Of a DNA stretch of 64,000 nt, positions 37,396 to 47,081 are shown in pieces. The DNA is from Peristeroidobacter soli (GTDB taxonomy: Bacteria > Pseudomonadota > Gammaproteobacteria > Steroidobacterales > Steroidobacteraceae). Location: positions 124,001 through 188,000 of the forward strand of contig NZ_RYEV01000008.1 of NCBI RefSeq assembly GCF_004138485.1. The letters are read 5' to 3'. Within the stretch, counting starts at the first letter, position 1. The number at the start of each line of letters is the position of its first letter. The notes beneath the pieces were generated by a model. It was not told where the DNA came from and searched no databases. It worked only from the letters and a program-made list of their open reading frames with translations. Both the position numbers and the translations under genes were made by a program.

Positions 37396-40329
37396 ATGAA
37401 ATCGACCAGTAACTCCCTTCGGTACGCAGTTCACTGCGTGCTGTTGGCGAGCGCAGCCACCGCGCTGCCTGCCTTGCCGGCGTTGGCACAGGAAACCGAC
37501 TCGGCGGCCCGGCCCATCGAAGAAGTGGTGATCACCGGTTCGCGCATTCGTCGCGTCGACGAAGAAACCGCCAGCCCCGTGTTCGTCATGGATCAGAACA
37601 CCATCGCCAACACCGGCGTGCAGACGATGGGCGATCTGATGATGCGCGTGCCGGCAATTTCCGGCGCGGCCACCAATCCGCAAGTCAACAACGGCGGCGG
37701 TACCGGTGAATCCAACGTCGAACTGCGCGGTCTCGGTGCGCAGCGCACGCTGGTGCTGTTGAACGGTCGGCGCATCAACGTACTGGGCGCGAACGGCACC
37801 ACGTCGGCGGTCGACATCAACATGATCCCGATCAACATGATCGAGCGGGTCGAAGTGCTGAAGGAAGGTGCTGGCGCCGTGTACGGCTCCGACGCCATCG
37901 CGGGCGTGGTGAACTTCATCACCAAGAAGAATTTCGACGGCGCCGAAGTGAACGTCGAATACGGCCGCACGGGTGAGAATGACGGCGAGCACGAGTCCGC
38001 CAGCCTCACGCTCGGCAGCACGACCGACAAGATGAGCGTCATGTTCGGCGTGAATTACAACAAGCAGAAGGCGGTGTCCGCGGCCGATCGTCAGTTCTCT
38101 GCCAACGCGCTGTACCTCTATGGCGGCGGTGTGAGCGTCGGCGGTTCGAGTCGCACGCCGAATGGTCGCATCGGTCTGCTGGACTGGATGGACGATCCGG
38201 CCCATCCGGATGATCCGGACGCTCCTCAGATTCCGGTGCCGGGCACTCTGGCCGAGCTGTTCCCGGGTTGCTCGGGCACTCAGTCCCTGACGCGCAACGA
38301 CGGTGCGGCCGGCAACGCGGTCAACCCCGCCAACTATCACTGTTTCGCGGGCGCCGACGCATTCAACTATCAGCCGTACAACTTGCTGATCACGCCGACC
38401 GAGCGCACCAGCTTCTTCACGATGCTGAACTACAAGATCACCGAAAACACCGAGGCCTACGGCGAAGTGGTGTACAACCGCACCCGCTCCGGCTTCCAGC
38501 TCGCGGCACTGCCGTTCGACGCCAACGCCGACGACATCGTGATCTCCGCCAACAACGCCTACAACCCGTTCGGCTATGCCTTTGGCGGCGTCGATGGCTT
38601 GAATCCGAACTTCCTGACCCGCCTGCAGGCACTCGGCAATCGTCGCAGCGACGTCGATACCGATTCCATCATCGGTAACGTCGGCGTGCGCGGCAAGTTC
38701 GGCCAGAGCAGCTGGGAATGGGATCTGGGCGCGCAGCTCGGACGTATGAACCAGGACCAGAACATCACCGGTTATCTGCTCAAGCCGCAGCTGCAGAACG
38801 CGGTGGGCCCGACGTTCGTGGACACCGACGGCACGCTCCGATGCGGCAGCGATGCGGCGAATCTGATCGCCGGGTGTACGCCGATCAACTTGTTCAACCT
38901 GTCCGATCCGGCACAGATCCAGGCATTGCGCGACATTTCCACCAACTATCGTAGCGACTACAACTACGACAGCTCGGGCTTCGCGCTCAACACCAATGGC
39001 GAGTTGTTCGATATCAGCGGCGGCACGGTGCTGATGGCGGTGGGTGCGGAATATCGCACGCAAAGAGGTGTGTTCGAGACGGACGTGCTGACGCGCGGCG
39101 AAGCGCCGCTGTATCTGTCCTGCTTGCTCGCGCAGGAAACCTGTACCGGCAACTCCTCGGCCGAATACAACGTGCGCGAAATCTACACCGAGTTCTTCGT
39201 GCCGCTGCTGAAGGATCTGCCGGGCGTGCAGGCGTTGAACGTCACCGTCGGCGTGCGCTACTCGGATTACTCGATCGACACGATCGGCGACGACACCAAC
39301 GCGCAGTTCAAGGTCGAATACCGTCCGATCTCCGACCTGTTGGTCCGCGGTTCGTATGCCCAGGTGTTCCGTGCGCCGACCATCCTCGATTTGTCGAAGG
39401 CGCCGTCGCAGGATTCGCCGACGTTCAACGATCCTTGCACGCAGCTCACGCCGGCGGCGCTCGCGGCCAATCCGGGCCTGGCGCGTGCCTGCGTGGGCGT
39501 GCCGACCAATGGCAATTTCAAGCAGCCGAACAGCCAGATCACCGGTCTGATCCTCGGCAATCCGAACCTGAAGCCGGAAACCGGCGACGTGACCACGTTC
39601 GGCGTGGTGTACGACCCGAACTTCGTCGAAGGGCTGTCGGTGTCGCTGGATTACTGGAAGTACAAGATCGAGGATCTGATCACGCCGCTCGATCCGAACT
39701 TCGCGGTCGAGCAGTGCGTCGACACCGGCACCTACTGCGATCTGCTGTATCGCTATCCGTCGAGCAGCCCGAACGCGGGTGAGTTCCAGGTCTTCCAGGA
39801 ACCCATCGTCAACCTCGGCGTGCTGGAAACCGACGGTTTCGATCTGGGCGTGAAGTACTCGCTGCGCGATACGTCGGCCGGCTCGTTCAACATCACGTTG
39901 GACCTGACCCGCATCAACAGCTACGAGAACACCCCGTCGCCGGGTGCCGCTCCGGTGGAGATCGCGGGTACGTTCGATCGTCAGTTCGGCAACTATGCCA
40001 AGTGGCGCGGTCTGATGGGCGTGGGCTGGGCGATGGGTGGCTTCGACGGTCTGCTGTCGTTTCGTTATATCCACAGCCTGAAGATCATCGGCCCGGACGG
40101 CGGCCTGTCGGATGAGCCGCCGCTGGAGATCGGCTCGACGACCTATATCGATGCGACCTTGGGTTACACGTTCCCGACCGACACCAAGGTCCAGGTCGGC
40201 GGCATCAACCTGACCGACAAGCAGCCGCCGCTGCTGTATCAGAACAACGTCACGAACGCGAACACCGATGTGTCCACCTACGACCTGCTGGGTCGTCGCT
40301 GGTACGTCAGCGTGACGCAGAAATTCTGA
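37396..40329 (+). CDS. TonB-dependent outer membrane receptor (TBDR2)
   Basis: 977-residue receptor preceded by GCAGGAGGAG. The signal peptide ends in ALPALA (about residue 33). The plug (about 40-165) shows EEVVITGSRIRRVDEETASP, NVELRGLGAQRTLVLLNGRRI and EGAGAVYGSDAIAGVVNFI; the barrel ends with a terminal Phe (VTQKF). It is a paralogue of TBDR1 with similar plug and leader, but the barrel loops differ, implying a different or variant ligand. A sulfotransferase gene starts 97 bp downstream after a terminator. Confidence 0.93.
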   Translation: MKSTSNSLRYAVHCVLLASAATALPALPALAQETDSAARPIEEVVITGSRIRRVDEETASPVFVMDQNTIANTGVQTMGDLMMRVPAISGAATNPQVNNGGGTGESNVELRGLGAQRTLVLLNGRRINVLGANGTTSAVDINMIPINMIERVEVLKEGAGAVYGSDAIAGVVNFITKKNFDGAEVNVEYGRTGENDGEHESASLTLGSTTDKMSVMFGVNYNKQKAVSAADRQFSANALYLYGGGVSVGGSSRTPNGRIGLLDWMDDPAHPDDPDAPQIPVPGTLAELFPGCSGTQSLTRNDGAAGNAVNPANYHCFAGADAFNYQPYNLLITPTERTSFFTMLNYKITENTEAYGEVVYNRTRSGFQLAALPFDANADDIVISANNAYNPFGYAFGGVDGLNPNFLTRLQALGNRRSDVDTDSIIGNVGVRGKFGQSSWEWDLGAQLGRMNQDQNITGYLLKPQLQNAVGPTFVDTDGTLRCGSDAANLIAGCTPINLFNLSDPAQIQALRDISTNYRSDYNYDSSGFALNTNGELFDISGGTVLMAVGAEYRTQRGVFETDVLTRGEAPLYLSCLLAQETCTGNSSAEYNVREIYTEFFVPLLKDLPGVQALNVTVGVRYSDYSIDTIGDDTNAQFKVEYRPISDLLVRGSYAQVFRAPTILDLSKAPSQDSPTFNDPCTQLTPAALAANPGLARACVGVPTNGNFKQPNSQITGLILGNPNLKPETGDVTTFGVVYDPNFVEGLSVSLDYWKYKIEDLITPLDPNFAVEQCVDTGTYCDLLYRYPSSSPNAGEFQVFQEPIVNLGVLETDGFDLGVKYSLRDTSAGSFNITLDLTRINSYENTPSPGAAPVEIAGTFDRQFGNYAKWRGLMGVGWAMGGFDGLLSFRYIHSLKIIGPDGGLSDEPPLEIGSTTYIDATLGYTFPTDTKVQVGGINLTDKQPPLLYQNNVTNANTDVSTYDLLGRRWYVSVTQKF

Positions 40330-40376
40330 TCGAGCGGGCCTGCGCGGGCTTTCCTGCGCCGGTCCGATGCAGCTTC

Positions 40377-40413
40377 AAGGGCCGTGAGGTTTTGCCTCGC
40401 GGCCCTTTTCTGT
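40377..40413 (+). terminator. Rho-independent terminator of TBDR2
   Basis: A 13-bp stem aagggccgtgagg / cctcgcggccctt (one G-U pair) with a 5-nt loop is followed by TTCTGTTT. It ends 13 bases before the sulfotransferase start codon. Confidence 0.85.
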
Positions 40414-40426
40414 TTAGTTTCCGGAC

Positions 40427-42280
40427 ATGACTGCCAGTTTCCGTTCATCGTTGCCCCCGGAGTTGCAGGCGTCGCTGCGCGAGGCCGTGACTGCGTTCAA
40501 TGCCGGTCGGTTCGAGTCTGCGGCACGAAGCTGTGAGCGGGTGCTGGCCCGGGCGCCCGGAAATCTGCGAGCGTTGGGCGTTTACGGCGCGGTTCTACAC
40601 GCCCAAGAGCGCTACACCGAGGCCGAGCGCGTGTTCGGTGAGTTGGTGGATGCCGATCCCAACACCGCCATGCACTGGATGAATCTCGCGACCGCCCGGC
40701 GCGGGGCGGGCAAATTCGAGGACGCCCTGCGTGCCTACATGCGCGCATCCGAGCTTGGCTGCGCCACCGCCGATTTCTATTTCAACGTCGGTCTCACCCA
40801 TCTGGATCGACGCGACTACGAATCCGCTCGCGCGGTATTGAAAAAGGCGCTGGAGCTCGCGCCCGCGGATGCCTTGATCCGGTCTGAATACGTTCACGCC
40901 TGTTACGAGACCTTGCAGACGGACGAAGCTCTCGAAGCGCTGCAGGGCTGGACGGAATTCTCGGGGCTGACCCCCGAGCAACTGGCCGATGTCGGTCAAC
41001 GAATGATGAACCTGGGTGAGACCGAGCGCGCCGAGCATGTCCTGTCGCGGCTTGGCAGCCACGAGCTGGATGCACGCGCGATGTTGACACTCGCGCAGAT
41101 CATGGAGCGGACCAATCGATTGCCGGAAGCGCAGCGGCTGGTAGAGCAGCTCTCCAGCGGGGCGCGCGCCGCGTCGCTCGGCATGGATCTGCTCGTCACG
41201 CGAGCGCAGCTGGCGCAACGGGCCGGCGATCACGAGCGCGCCCGCGAATGGTTTCAGGAGGCGCTCTCGCAAGTCGTGCACGAGCACGACAGACATTTCG
41301 TTTTGTTTCCGCTGGCGAAGTCGCTGGACGCCTTGAAGCGTTACGACGAGGCGTTCGCTGCCATGGCCGAGGCGCACACATCGCAAGTCGCGCATTTGAA
41401 GCTCACCGCGCCGATGGCGGTCGCTCGCGGCACGCCGACATGGGATATCACCCGGTGGGGCTGCGATCCCGCCGATATCGCACAATGGGACTATGGCGAC
41501 GTGCCGGCGCTGGAGGAGAGCCCGGTGTTCGTAGTGGCCTTCCCACGGTCGGGCACGACATTGCTGGAGCAAACGCTCGACGCGCATCCGCAGTTGAAAT
41601 CCATGGATGAACAGCCCATCGTCCAGGCGGCGCTCGATGACGTCATTGCCGAGGGCGTGCACTATCCGGAGGAGATGGGGAAACTCACTGCGCAGCAAGT
41701 GGCGGCCATCCGCGCGCGTTATTTCGAACGCGCGGCGGCGAAGGTGAAGCGGACGCCCGGCCAGCGCATCGTCGACAAGAATCCGCTCAACATGCTCCGG
41801 CTGCCGGTGATAAAGCGTTTGTTTCCAAACGCGCCCATCATTCTCGCGGTCCGTCATCCGTGCGACGTGGTGCTGAGTTGCTTCATGCAGCACTTCCGCG
41901 CGCCGCATTTCGTGATGTTGTGCTCCGATCTGCAAACGCTGGCCGATGGCTACCGCCGTTCGTTCGATTTCTGGTACGAGCAGTCGGCCCTGCTGTCGCC
42001 GAACGTGCTGGAAGTCCGTTACGAAAGCTTCGTCGCCGATTTTGAACGCGGCGTGCGGGAGATCGCCGACTTCCTGCGTCTGCCCTGGCACGACGGCATG
42101 CTGGCGCCAGCCGAACACGCGCGCGCCAAGGGATACATCAGCACGCCGAGCTATTCGCAGGTCGTGCAACCGGTGAATCAAAAGGCGGTGGGACGCTGGC
42201 GCGCCTACGAGCGGCACCTCGCGCCCATCATCCCTCAGCTGCAGACTTATTTACGCCGGTGGGATTACTCGGATCGATGA
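40427..42280 (+). CDS. TPR-containing sulfotransferase
   Basis: 617-residue protein: tetratricopeptide repeats over about residues 12-330, then a PAPS-dependent sulfotransferase domain. The 5'-phosphosulfate-binding loop is FPRSGTTLLEQTL (residues 372-384) and the 3'-phosphate motif RHPCDVVLSCF follows about 100 residues later. TPR-sulfotransferases of this build occur beside TonB receptors in other proteobacteria (general knowledge). The acceptor is unknown; the TPR array suggests a protein or peptide acceptor. Its 3' end overlaps the convergent oxygenase gene by 53 bp. Confidence 0.88.
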   Translation: MTASFRSSLPPELQASLREAVTAFNAGRFESAARSCERVLARAPGNLRALGVYGAVLHAQERYTEAERVFGELVDADPNTAMHWMNLATARRGAGKFEDALRAYMRASELGCATADFYFNVGLTHLDRRDYESARAVLKKALELAPADALIRSEYVHACYETLQTDEALEALQGWTEFSGLTPEQLADVGQRMMNLGETERAEHVLSRLGSHELDARAMLTLAQIMERTNRLPEAQRLVEQLSSGARAASLGMDLLVTRAQLAQRAGDHERAREWFQEALSQVVHEHDRHFVLFPLAKSLDALKRYDEAFAAMAEAHTSQVAHLKLTAPMAVARGTPTWDITRWGCDPADIAQWDYGDVPALEESPVFVVAFPRSGTTLLEQTLDAHPQLKSMDEQPIVQAALDDVIAEGVHYPEEMGKLTAQQVAAIRARYFERAAAKVKRTPGQRIVDKNPLNMLRLPVIKRLFPNAPIILAVRHPCDVVLSCFMQHFRAPHFVMLCSDLQTLADGYRRSFDFWYEQSALLSPNVLEVRYESFVADFERGVREIADFLRLPWHDGMLAPAEHARAKGYISTPSYSQVVQPVNQKAVGRWRAYERHLAPIIPQLQTYLRRWDYSDR

Positions 42281-42842
42281 ACAGCAGGTACGTGGAAATG
42301 ATGTACTTGTCGCCCGAGATCGGCGGGCAGCCTTCGTGCTGGTACATCCAGTACGGAGGAAACATCAGCAAGCGACCGGCGCGCGCCGGAATGGTCACGT
42401 CCAGCTGCGGGAAGCGCGTCTCGCCGCCTTGCTCGACATCGTTCAGATACCACAGCAGCACCAGGTAGCGATTCGCCACATGGTTGATGGCATCGAAATG
42501 CAGCTGAAACTGTTCCTGTTGCCCGGCGCGGTAGCGCTTCAGGGTCAGGTTGGCGAACAGCGGCGAGTTGGGAATGGGCAGGGCCAGCTCGATGTCGCGG
42601 TTGTAGCGCTCCAGCGCCCGGTCGATCTGCCGGCGGAACATGCCCTGGAAGGCCTCGTCCGCCAGGCGGCTGACGTTCAGCTCGGTCCAGGCCGAGTCCT
42701 CCAATCCTCTACGCACGCCACGGCCGTTGCGCAGCTGGAAGCGTTCCAGCCCGGCGAACGAACCGATCATCTGCTGGCACAGCTGCGGGTCCAGGTCCTG
42801 ATCGTAGGTGCGAATGTAGCGGCGCAGGTCTGCGTGGCTCAT
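42228..42842 (-). CDS. Fe(II)/2-oxoglutarate oxygenase, PHD-like
   Basis: 204-residue prolyl-hydroxylase-like enzyme. Metal ligands His115 and Asp117 (QLHFDA) and His169 (MYQHEGCPP) are present, with Lys179 (SGDKYIIST) at the 2OG-binding position, as in prolyl 4-hydroxylases. YLVLLWYLNDVEQGGETRFP is the family core. It is cytoplasmic by sequence. It starts only 22 bp from the divergent TPR-hydroxylase gene, so the promoters must overlap coding sequence. Likely a peptide hydroxylase; substrate unknown. Confidence 0.88.
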   Translation of the reverse strand: MSHADLRRYIRTYDQDLDPQLCQQMIGSFAGLERFQLRNGRGVRRGLEDSAWTELNVSRLADEAFQGMFRRQIDRALERYNRDIELALPIPNSPLFANLTLKRYRAGQQEQFQLHFDAINHVANRYLVLLWYLNDVEQGGETRFPQLDVTIPARAGRLLMFPPYWMYQHEGCPPISGDKYIISTYLLFIDPSNPTGVNKSAAEG

Positions 42843-42864
42843 AGGCAGCTATAGTAGCGCGGAA

Positions 42865-44136
42865 ATGAATTCACCAGACATCCAGACCCTGATGCAGCAG
42901 GGCCGGCTCGATGAGGCGGAGCGGCTGGCGCGCCAGTCGTTGCAGCACCGGCCGGGTGACGTGGAATCGCTCAATACGCTGGGTTTGATCGCCCTGCGTC
43001 GCGGGCAGTTCGAACGCGCGCAGCAACTGCTGGAATCGGCCATCGAGTCCAACCCGGGCAATGCGTCGAGCCGGCATTATCTCGGCCGCGTGCACGACGC
43101 GTCGGGCAACACGGAGGGGGCGGTCGCTGCTCACGGTGCCGCGCTCAGGCTCGCGCCCGGCATGTTCATCATCCGCTTGCACTACGCAATCGCGCTGGAG
43201 CGTGCCGGCCAGAACGAGCAGGCGGCGATTCAATATTTTCGTGCGAGCAACGACGCGCAGGCGCAAGGGCGCTGGCTGAGCGCGGAGACCACGGCGCCAG
43301 CGTTGCGGCCGATGGTGGAGCACGCCGTGCGCATGGTCAGAGCGACTCGCAAGGAAACCTTTGCGAAGCTGCTCGAACCGCTGCGTCAGAAGTTCGGTGC
43401 CAGCTCGCTCGATCGCATCGAGCGCGGCCTGCGCATCTACCTTCAGGAAGAAGCGCCGGTTCATCCAGACCCGCGCCAGAAGCCGACGTTCTTCTACGTG
43501 CCCGACGTGCCGCCCGCGCCGTATCTGGATCGATCCCTGTTTCCCTGGATCGAACGGCTCGAAGCACAGACCGATGCCATCCGTCAGGAGCTGTTACAGC
43601 TGCTGCGCAGTGACGCCGGTCGCGAGCGGGTGTTCAACACCGAGGCTATCGAGAAACAAAACCTGCGAGGCTTGCAGACGCCGCCGAGCTGGAACGGTTA
43701 TTACTTTTATCGGCATGGCGAACGCCGCGCCGACAACTGTCTGGCATGTCCCGTGACGGCGAGTACGCTCGAATTCCTGCCCTTGTCTCATGTGCGCGAG
43801 CACGGTCCGGAAGTTCTGTTCTCGGTGTTCACGGCGGGCACGCATTTATTGCCTCATCGCGGCGTGACCAACTCACGGCTGGTCGGGCATCTGCCGTTAC
43901 TCGTGCCGCCGGACTGCGCATTGAATGTCGGCGGCGAAGTGCACGAGTGGCGCGAAGGGCGCGCAGTCATCTTCGATGATACGTACGAGCATGAAGCGTG
44001 GAATCGCAGTGACCGCACGCGTGTGGTTCTGATCTTCGATATCTGGAATCCGCATCTCACCGAAGCCGAGCGTGCCGCCGTCGAGTTGCTCGTGCCGGCC
44101 ATGGGTGATTTCCGGAAAGCGGCGGAGACGGCGTAA
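42865..44136 (+). CDS. TPR protein with aspartyl/asparaginyl beta-hydroxylase domain
   Basis: 423-residue protein. Tetratricopeptide repeats cover about residues 5-130. The C-terminal half is an AspH-type oxygenase: His331 in HRGVTN, HLPLLVP, then His376 in YEHEAWN and Arg385/387 (RSDRTRVVLIFD). AspH enzymes use a two-histidine iron site to hydroxylate Asp or Asn beta-carbons. The domain is complete and of normal length. It heads a three-gene operon: the hydroxylase-sulfotransferase fusion starts 2 bp after its stop. Confidence 0.9.
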   Translation: MNSPDIQTLMQQGRLDEAERLARQSLQHRPGDVESLNTLGLIALRRGQFERAQQLLESAIESNPGNASSRHYLGRVHDASGNTEGAVAAHGAALRLAPGMFIIRLHYAIALERAGQNEQAAIQYFRASNDAQAQGRWLSAETTAPALRPMVEHAVRMVRATRKETFAKLLEPLRQKFGASSLDRIERGLRIYLQEEAPVHPDPRQKPTFFYVPDVPPAPYLDRSLFPWIERLEAQTDAIRQELLQLLRSDAGRERVFNTEAIEKQNLRGLQTPPSWNGYYFYRHGERRADNCLACPVTASTLEFLPLSHVREHGPEVLFSVFTAGTHLLPHRGVTNSRLVGHLPLLVPPDCALNVGGEVHEWREGRAVIFDDTYEHEAWNRSDRTRVVLIFDIWNPHLTEAERAAVELLVPAMGDFRKAAETA

Positions 44137-44138
44137 TC

Positions 44139-45959
44139 ATGCGCTTACCCCGGCCATTTTATCGCTTACCGCTGCGCTTCGATGTGGAGCGGTTGCGCGC
44201 TGAAGCGGCGGCATTGCCTGCCGGCGCCTGGGCTCGTCATCCCAATGATATCAAGGGCAACAGCGCGGCCCGGTTGATCAGCGTCGATGGCGGCGAGAAC
44301 GACGAAGTCAACGGCCGCATGCAGGCGACGCCGCATCTCCAGCAGTCGCCTTACATCCGGCAGATTCTGGCGAGCTTCGGTGTGGTGTGGAGCCGCTCGC
44401 GTCTGTTGCGTCTCGCGCCGGGCGCGATCGTTCCCGAGCATGCCGATATCAACTATCACTGGTTCACGCGCGTCCGTTTACACATTCCCATCGTGACGCG
44501 GCCGGAAGTTCGTTTCTATTGCGCGGACCAGTCCGTGCACATGGCGGCGGGTGAAGCTTGGGTGTTCGACAACTGGCGTTCGCATCGAGTCGAAAACTTC
44601 ACACCGGACGAACGCATTCACCTGGTCGCGGATACGTCGGGTAGCGCCAATTTCTGGCAGCTGGTCGCGCAAAGTGACAACCCGAATGCGCAAGTGCGCG
44701 AGGTTCCCTACATCGCGGATCGCCAGCTGTCGCCGCTCATGGAGCGCTCCAAGCTTGCGGCCGTCATGACGCCGGGCGAAATGGATTTCTTGATTCTCGA
44801 CCTGCGCTCGGAGCTGGAGGCTCGAGAGAACCTATCAGACTCGCGCGCGCGTCTGATTCGTTATCACGGATTGCTGGAAGGGTTCTGCAAAGACTGGCGG
44901 CAGCTGTACTCATTGTATGGCGAGGAGCCCGACGGTTGGCCGGAGTTCGTGCGTCTGCGCGACAGCATACGCAATGCGTCTCGAGAGCTGTCGGAGGGCT
45001 TGATGATGCGCACGAATCGAGTGCCGGCTCATCAGGTGCTGGAAGGTCGTGTATTGCGCGCGATGTTGTCGCTGCCGCAGCCGGCGCGCCGGCGCATGCA
45101 GAAGATCGACGCGCCGATTTTCATCGTCTCGGCACCGCGCTCCGGAAGCACGCTGCTGTTCGAAACATTGGCGGCGAGCTCGCAGCTGTGCACGGTTGGA
45201 GGTGAAGCGCATTGGTTGGTGGAAGGAATCGAGGCGCTACGTCCCGGCGCGCCGGGCATTGACTCCAATCGTTTGACGGCTGAGCATGTCAGCGACGTCA
45301 TCGCGGCCGACATCCGCGAGCAGATTCTGTCGCGGCTGCAGGACCACGCAGGTCGGCCGCTGCGCGAGCCCGGCGAACGACGTTTCCTGGAAAAGACGCC
45401 GAAGAACTCGCTACGAATTCCGTTTTTCAATCATATATTTCCCGATGCGCGCTTCGTGTTCCTGTGGCGCGATCCGCGCGAGAACATCAGCAGCATCATG
45501 GAGGCCTGGCGATCTGGCAACTGGCGTACTTATCCCAAACTGGAGGGGTTCGATGGACCGTGGTCGATGCTGTTGCCGCCAGGCTGGCGCGCCATGAACG
45601 GCCGACCGCTGGCTGAAATCGCCGCCTGGCAATGGGAACGAACCAACGCCCGAATCCTCGATGACCTGCAAGCGTTGAGCAGTGAACGCTGGGCAGCGCT
45701 GGAATATGATGAACTGCTGCGGAATCCCGTCGGTGCTATCGGTAAGCTATGCGACTTCCTGCGGATGCCGGTAGATTCAGCACTGGCGCAGCGTTTGTCC
45801 GCGCCGCAGCCGCCGTCCCGTTACACACTGACCCCGCCAGCAGCGGACAAATGGCGCGCGAATGAGGCGCAGATTGCTCCGGTGTTACCGTCCGTTCAGG
45901 CCACGTGGGATAGATTGCGAGCGTTGAGTGGGGCTCAAGGAGTTGGCGATGTTTCGTAA
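44139..45959 (+). CDS. Fusion of AspH-like hydroxylase and sulfotransferase
   Basis: 606-residue bifunctional protein. Residues about 1-170 are AspH-like: His101 and Asp103 (EHADINYHWFTRVRLHIPI), His149 (NWRSHRVEN) and Arg159. Residues about 325-600 form a sulfotransferase with the PAPS loop SAPRSGSTLLFETL (from residue 331) and the WRDPRENISSIM 3'-phosphate motif. The middle (170-320) is helical linker. The fusion places an oxygenase that creates a hydroxyl beside an enzyme that sulfates hydroxyls, suggesting sequential hydroxylation and O-sulfation of one substrate; this is inference. It is tightly coupled to both neighbouring genes (2 bp gap before, 11 bp overlap after). Confidence 0.88.
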   Translation: MRLPRPFYRLPLRFDVERLRAEAAALPAGAWARHPNDIKGNSAARLISVDGGENDEVNGRMQATPHLQQSPYIRQILASFGVVWSRSRLLRLAPGAIVPEHADINYHWFTRVRLHIPIVTRPEVRFYCADQSVHMAAGEAWVFDNWRSHRVENFTPDERIHLVADTSGSANFWQLVAQSDNPNAQVREVPYIADRQLSPLMERSKLAAVMTPGEMDFLILDLRSELEARENLSDSRARLIRYHGLLEGFCKDWRQLYSLYGEEPDGWPEFVRLRDSIRNASRELSEGLMMRTNRVPAHQVLEGRVLRAMLSLPQPARRRMQKIDAPIFIVSAPRSGSTLLFETLAASSQLCTVGGEAHWLVEGIEALRPGAPGIDSNRLTAEHVSDVIAADIREQILSRLQDHAGRPLREPGERRFLEKTPKNSLRIPFFNHIFPDARFVFLWRDPRENISSIMEAWRSGNWRTYPKLEGFDGPWSMLLPPGWRAMNGRPLAEIAAWQWERTNARILDDLQALSSERWAALEYDELLRNPVGAIGKLCDFLRMPVDSALAQRLSAPQPPSRYTLTPPAADKWRANEAQIAPVLPSVQATWDRLRALSGAQGVGDVS

Positions 45960-46377
45960 GTTGTTGTTGATTGCGGCTGTCGCTGGCGCGACGAGCCAGG
46001 TCTTCGCACAGCAGGTCGCTCCGGCCGAGCCCGCTGCGCCCGCCGCGGCACCTCAGGCGGCAACGCCTGCGCCACCGCCGGCCGACGCCAAAGTGATCAA
46101 GGAACCTGCTGCCGCTGCGGCGCCGGCCGATGAAAAAGCAAACCCGCTGACGGAAGGACAGATTGACGCCGATAAGATCATGGCCATGCAAAAGGCCGGC
46201 TACACGATCAAGAACGAGAACGGCCAGACTCTGCTATGCCGTCGGGACAATCAGACCGGCTCGCGACTGCGTCACAAGACATCCTGTATGACTGCGCGGG
46301 AATGGGAACAGTTGCAGGAAGAGAACAAACTCCAGCTCAAGTCGCTGGAGCGTCGTCCGCGCATGAGTCCGCAGTAG
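45949..46377 (+). CDS. Small exported protein with C-x15-C signature
   Basis: 142-residue protein. AAGGAG precedes the ATG at 45949, inside the 3' end of the fusion gene. The signal peptide ends in VFA (about residue 21). A long Pro/Ala-rich linker (about 22-70) leads to a conserved domain: Cys-x15-Cys followed by M-T-A-R-E-W, with T-G-S-R-L between the cysteines. The same signature, without gaps, is present in the lipoprotein at 47729-48070. Family function unknown; the co-operonic position makes it a candidate substrate of the hydroxylase and sulfotransferase. Confidence 0.82.
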   Translation: MFRKLLLIAAVAGATSQVFAQQVAPAEPAAPAAAPQAATPAPPPADAKVIKEPAAAAAPADEKANPLTEGQIDADKIMAMQKAGYTIKNENGQTLLCRRDNQTGSRLRHKTSCMTAREWEQLQEENKLQLKSLERRPRMSPQ

Positions 46378-46388
46378 AGATGCCATGG

Positions 46389-47081
46389 CTACTGGAACGA
46401 GTAGCCGTGACGTTCGATGACCAGTTGGTCGCGCTCGGCGACCAGCTGCGCCAGCCCGGCATCGTAGAACTGACGATGAGGCGCATGTTCCGAAGTGTTC
46501 AGCGCCGGCGCGGTGCTCATGTAATCGCGCAGCTCCGATGTCACAGGCTCGCCCGCCGATTCCAGTAGCGGTGGCACTTCAGTCCGCAACTGCTCCATGC
46601 GGGCGAGCTTTACGGCCGCGATGTCCGGCCCATACAAATATCGATAAAGAAACGAATAGAAGCCGAGGCCACTGCCCCGAATCGGCGCCAGCGCGGAGTT
46701 CGGCAGGTTCAGCCCTTGATTGAGATAGGTCGCCGGCAACGCCGCGAGCGCCCGCTCCAGCAACGCCGGGTCGCGATCCAGGTTCAGCATGTTTCGAATC
46801 GTTGCCGCGAAGTCCAGCGTGCCGCCCTGGCTCAGCGTTTGAAACAAGGCGTTGGGTTGCGGCCGCGAGCGCTGAAAGCTGTACCACGAAACATAGTAGC
46901 TCCAGGGATTTCGCACCAGGCCCAGCAACGGCAGCGAGGAGTACTGCGCGGGCAGCATCGAGCGGGGCAGGTGATAGCCGATCTGCCTGGCGCCCGCGAT
47001 GTGATGGATCAGACCGGCGTTGACGAAAGTGCCGCCGGACTTATGTAAGTGCAGGAAGACGAAGCGAGGAGTGACGATCAT
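46389..47081 (-). CDS. Sulfotransferase family protein
   Basis: 230-residue single-domain sulfotransferase. The PAPS-binding loop is HLHKSGGTFVN (residues 11-21), and LVRNPWSYYVSWYSF provides the 3'-phosphate motif. This K-S-G-G-T type loop is typical of carbohydrate and tyrosylprotein sulfotransferase relatives. Its ATG overlaps the stop of the AspH-like gene upstream (ATGA), so the two are cotranslated. It converges on the Cys2 protein gene with 11 bp between stops. Confidence 0.85.
   Translation of the reverse strand: MIVTPRFVFLHLHKSGGTFVNAGLIHHIAGARQIGYHLPRSMLPAQYSSLPLLGLVRNPWSYYVSWYSFQRSRPQPNALFQTLSQGGTLDFAATIRNMLNLDRDPALLERALAALPATYLNQGLNLPNSALAPIRGSGLGFYSFLYRYLYGPDIAAVKLARMEQLRTEVPPLLESAGEPVTSELRDYMSTAPALNTSEHAPHRQFYDAGLAQLVAERDQLVIERHGYSFQ

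Noticed and set aside
37363-40074. 903-codon open frame on the minus strand
   Set aside because: Antisense shadow of the TBDR2 gene. The Arg/Val/His-rich product has no domain and no ribosome-binding site.
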